From contig CAVAVT010000016.1 in NCBI GenBank assembly GCA_963592185.1, positions 1 through 34,759 of the forward strand: a stretch of DNA of 34,759 nt. Reading direction: 5' to 3'. Shown here one piece after another: positions 33,801 through 34,759 of this stretch. Each line of letters begins with the position of its first letter. Position 1 is the stretch's first letter. The stretch comes from CAVAVT01 sp963592185 (GTDB lineage: Bacteria > Bacillota > Negativicutes > Selenomonadales > Selenomonadaceae). The translations under genes and the position numbers were made by a program. A model generated the notes under the pieces. It made no database searches. It saw only the letters and a program-made list of their open reading frames with translations, and was not told the origin of the DNA.

Positions 33801-34745
33801 ATTAAATGTGGTTCCATACTCCACTGGTCTTGGATTATGCCAAAGGTCCAGAGCCTTTGCAAAGGATTTCTCCGCCTCCTGAAGCCTTCCCAGACCGCAC
33901 AGAATCATTCCCTTTTGGGCATGATAGTCCGGTATATCCGAAAACTCCAAAAGAGCAGCTTCCGCCACAATGAGCATATCCTCATCAGGGAGATTGAGCT
34001 TTCTCATGGATTCAATGGCAATGCGGAACATATCCTCCCTTGCATTGGGCAGAATATCCTCATTGGCAATTGCCTCCATGGCATACTTATAGGAGGTGCC
34101 ATACTCCCTTAGCCCAAAGTAGCAATCCGCCAGATATATCTCCAGACCTCTGCTATTTCCCCTTTTCTCCTCAGCCTTAAGGAGTTTCAAATTCCTATGA
34201 ATCTTTTTCTCTATTATGTCTCTGGAATATCCGGTATGCCAAATATCGAGATTTTCCCCAGCAAAACCGATTCTAAGGTCCCTGCGTCTATGATTGATAT
34301 TTTCGTGGATTCTGCCCACAAAACGTATATCCTCTGTGTTTCTAAACAGCCGGACACAATATGAATCCCCTAAAACCTCTCCGTCTTCATGCCCATCCAC
34401 GTTTTTGCGCCTAAGCTGAAATCCATCCATATCCGGCTGGCTGGAAATGAGCTTCTCCACCTCAGCCCTTACTCTGTCGGGATGACAGAAATACTCATCC
34501 CCGTCCAAAAACAGCACCCATTCTCCCACAGCCTTTGAAAGAGCAAAATTCTTTGCCGCTGCAAAGTCGTCTATCCACTGAAAGTGATAAAGCCTTGCTC
34601 CCAGCTCCTCTGCCAAGGCGCAGGTATTGTCCTCCGACCCCGTATCCACCACAATGATTTCATCTGCGGCGTCTTTCAGGCTCTCAATGGATTTAGATAT
34701 GTTTTTCTCTTCATTTTTCACGATATAGCAGGCGGATATTTTCAT
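30807..34745 (-). CDS. Giant protein with three GT2-TPR glycosyltransferase modules
   Basis: This 1312-residue protein contains three consecutive GT2-TPR units. They begin at about residues 3 (ISACYIVKNEEKNISKSI), 346 (ISACYIVKNEEDKLSQSL) and 702 (ITACLIFKNDIRDMEAWL). Each keeps the VDTGS or TDTGS strand, the acidic metal motif (D81-G-D83, D424-A-D426, D782-A-D784), an IHE motif (H147, H489, H848) and an HTGY-like motif (HKGY in the third). TPR-like helices follow each unit, and about 1060-1312 is a further helical tail. AGGAG lies seven bases before ATG 34745. The third unit is the most divergent. Transfer of sugars to protein is likely; it is the first visible gene of the operon, whose start is off the window. 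Confidence 0.9.
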   Translation of the reverse strand: MKISACYIVKNEEKNISKSIESLKDAADEIIVVDTGSEDNTCALAEELGARLYHFQWIDDFAAAKNFALSKAVGEWVLFLDGDEYFCHPDRVRAEVEKLISSQPDMDGFQLRRKNVDGHEDGEVLGDSYCVRLFRNTEDIRFVGRIHENINHRRRDLRIGFAGENLDIWHTGYSRDIIEKKIHRNLKLLKAEEKRGNSRGLEIYLADCYFGLREYGTSYKYAMEAIANEDILPNAREDMFRIAIESMRKLNLPDEDMLIVAEAALLEFSDIPDYHAQKGMILCGLGRLQEAEKSFAKALDLWHNPRPVEYGTTFNEKTANIVEKRIGEIHALEQNNKTQEDKPIYISACYIVKNEEDKLSQSLKSIQGLFDELIVTDTGSTDGTCDIARAYGAKIYHHEWKNDFSEARNFTIEKAQGRWILFLDADEYFTPETAGNLRRVLEEADRAEKKLLLIQWRNIDADTGEHLVDVYTPRVFRNLPELRYEGRIHEQLKENGGDVANAAAVPEAELLLIHTGYSSSIAKSKAKRNLELLLKEIESSKEPEKYYMAIAESYEGIGDKENAIKYAEMDIKINGRQSINYASRSHRLLIKLYRELNQVANYHKVAKLAVEEFPELPEFHAEYAECIAAEGRYSEALNEGKLAEKCYDDFLNGKISSLEPVQFDSGMLNTLEQRMAMWKENIDLKESHKPIQETKTHTPLKITACLIFKNDIRDMEAWLKNTEVYADSRVLVDTGSTDGSRALAEKSGCRVIDFPWNGSFADARNFALNAVKNDGGWITFTDADEIFETPETLREHIEAYAEGENPPEALSVYISNIDEDNHNREKQHFYNVRIFKNTPELRYHGSIHENLVRVSEGLNLPEIARESRIRVLHKGYSSGRIAEKSARNLQMLLKDIEIDGENKRHYHYLAEAYIGTGQYEKALKYSQIALDTGDNQDAGNMLQVALESLRALNYPLGVQLETAQRGMELLPEIPDYYAETGIIEYDLGRYAEAAEHLTNALELESVDQSEEAAHFAILKSDVYAILGELSLSVGEAATADNLCEKALNESWKNRRVLNLYREIHVDLSPANFIENLMETIGDSKEHRSILTRWSLLEGHWDIYKELIEQNPDAKSSDIEMLQLFKDIHEGRYHEVYNQSIDCLVGAFYKLVVSILKSEEIPGIEGHAVRQRCISLLPEPAGNFMRAYFGDESVEISEEGFNVVEPYILEYGSEKQIGAMASVLTKFSLKKVKSVAQKAMEKDRYQGAFELLSAIPADSPEADGEFWGMAGICLYQIGEYESAMECISRAEAHGDISLELKSYKAWIEERGAE

Positions 34746-34759
34746 CTCAATGCTCCTAA

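Noticed and set aside
25945..34745. CRISPR array or DNA repeat element in the giant genes
   Set aside because: The repetition is at domain level, about 1 kb or more apart and diverged; there are no short regular repeats with spacers, and no transposase or integrase is seen in the window.

Overview
This 34.8 kb window comes from a bacterium of the Firmicutes/Bacillota lineage. It is most likely a Negativicute of the Selenomonas/Anaerovibrio type, meaning a diderm, flagellated anaerobe. The reasons are the hpf-secA-prfB gene order, a long-form HPF, csaB, an AMIN-type amidase beside ftsEX, and large TPR-glycosyltransferases. The genus is an inference; no rRNA is present. Every gene I can support lies on the minus strand, so transcription runs from high to low coordinates. 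Assembly gap: 29488-29728 is a run of N.

Right part (34745 down to 20456): a tightly packed operon, cut by the window edge, devoted to sugar transfer. In transcription order it holds a giant protein with three GT2-TPR modules, a single GT2-TPR protein (interrupted by the N run), a giant protein with two GT41 (OGT/SPINDLY-like) modules, an acidic TPR protein, a possible small ORF, a beta-hydroxyacid dehydrogenase-like oxidoreductase, a divergent methyltransferase-like protein, a StrF-like glycosyltransferase and a third GT41 protein. Seven modules of two glycosyltransferase families keep their key residues. The most economical reading is a cytoplasmic protein-glycosylation system, perhaps for flagellin, but no substrate gene is visible.

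Middle (20409-16275): a small zinc-ribbon gene and a polar amino acid ABC transporter. The binding-protein part and the permease/ATPase part have separate promoters with a terminator between them. Next come a cold-shock protein with a structured leader and hpf, which has a sigma-H-like promoter.

Left-middle (16261-8449): secA and prfB (prfB with the programmed +1 frameshift), then a DUF2993 lipid-binding-like protein, a DUF5693 membrane protein and csaB, a cell-wall polymer pyruvyltransferase.

Left (8442-1): ftsE, ftsX, a coiled-coil LytM/M23 protein, an S41 protease and an AMIN-amidase. Together these look like a septal peptidoglycan-cleavage pathway in one operon. A SEC-C protein with a hairpin-containing leader, a MATE exporter, and tRNA-Asn and tRNA-Glu with their own promoter and terminator follow.

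Start codons were chosen from visible ribosome binding sites and often differ from the longest open frame. Promoters and hairpins were read by eye and are unverified.
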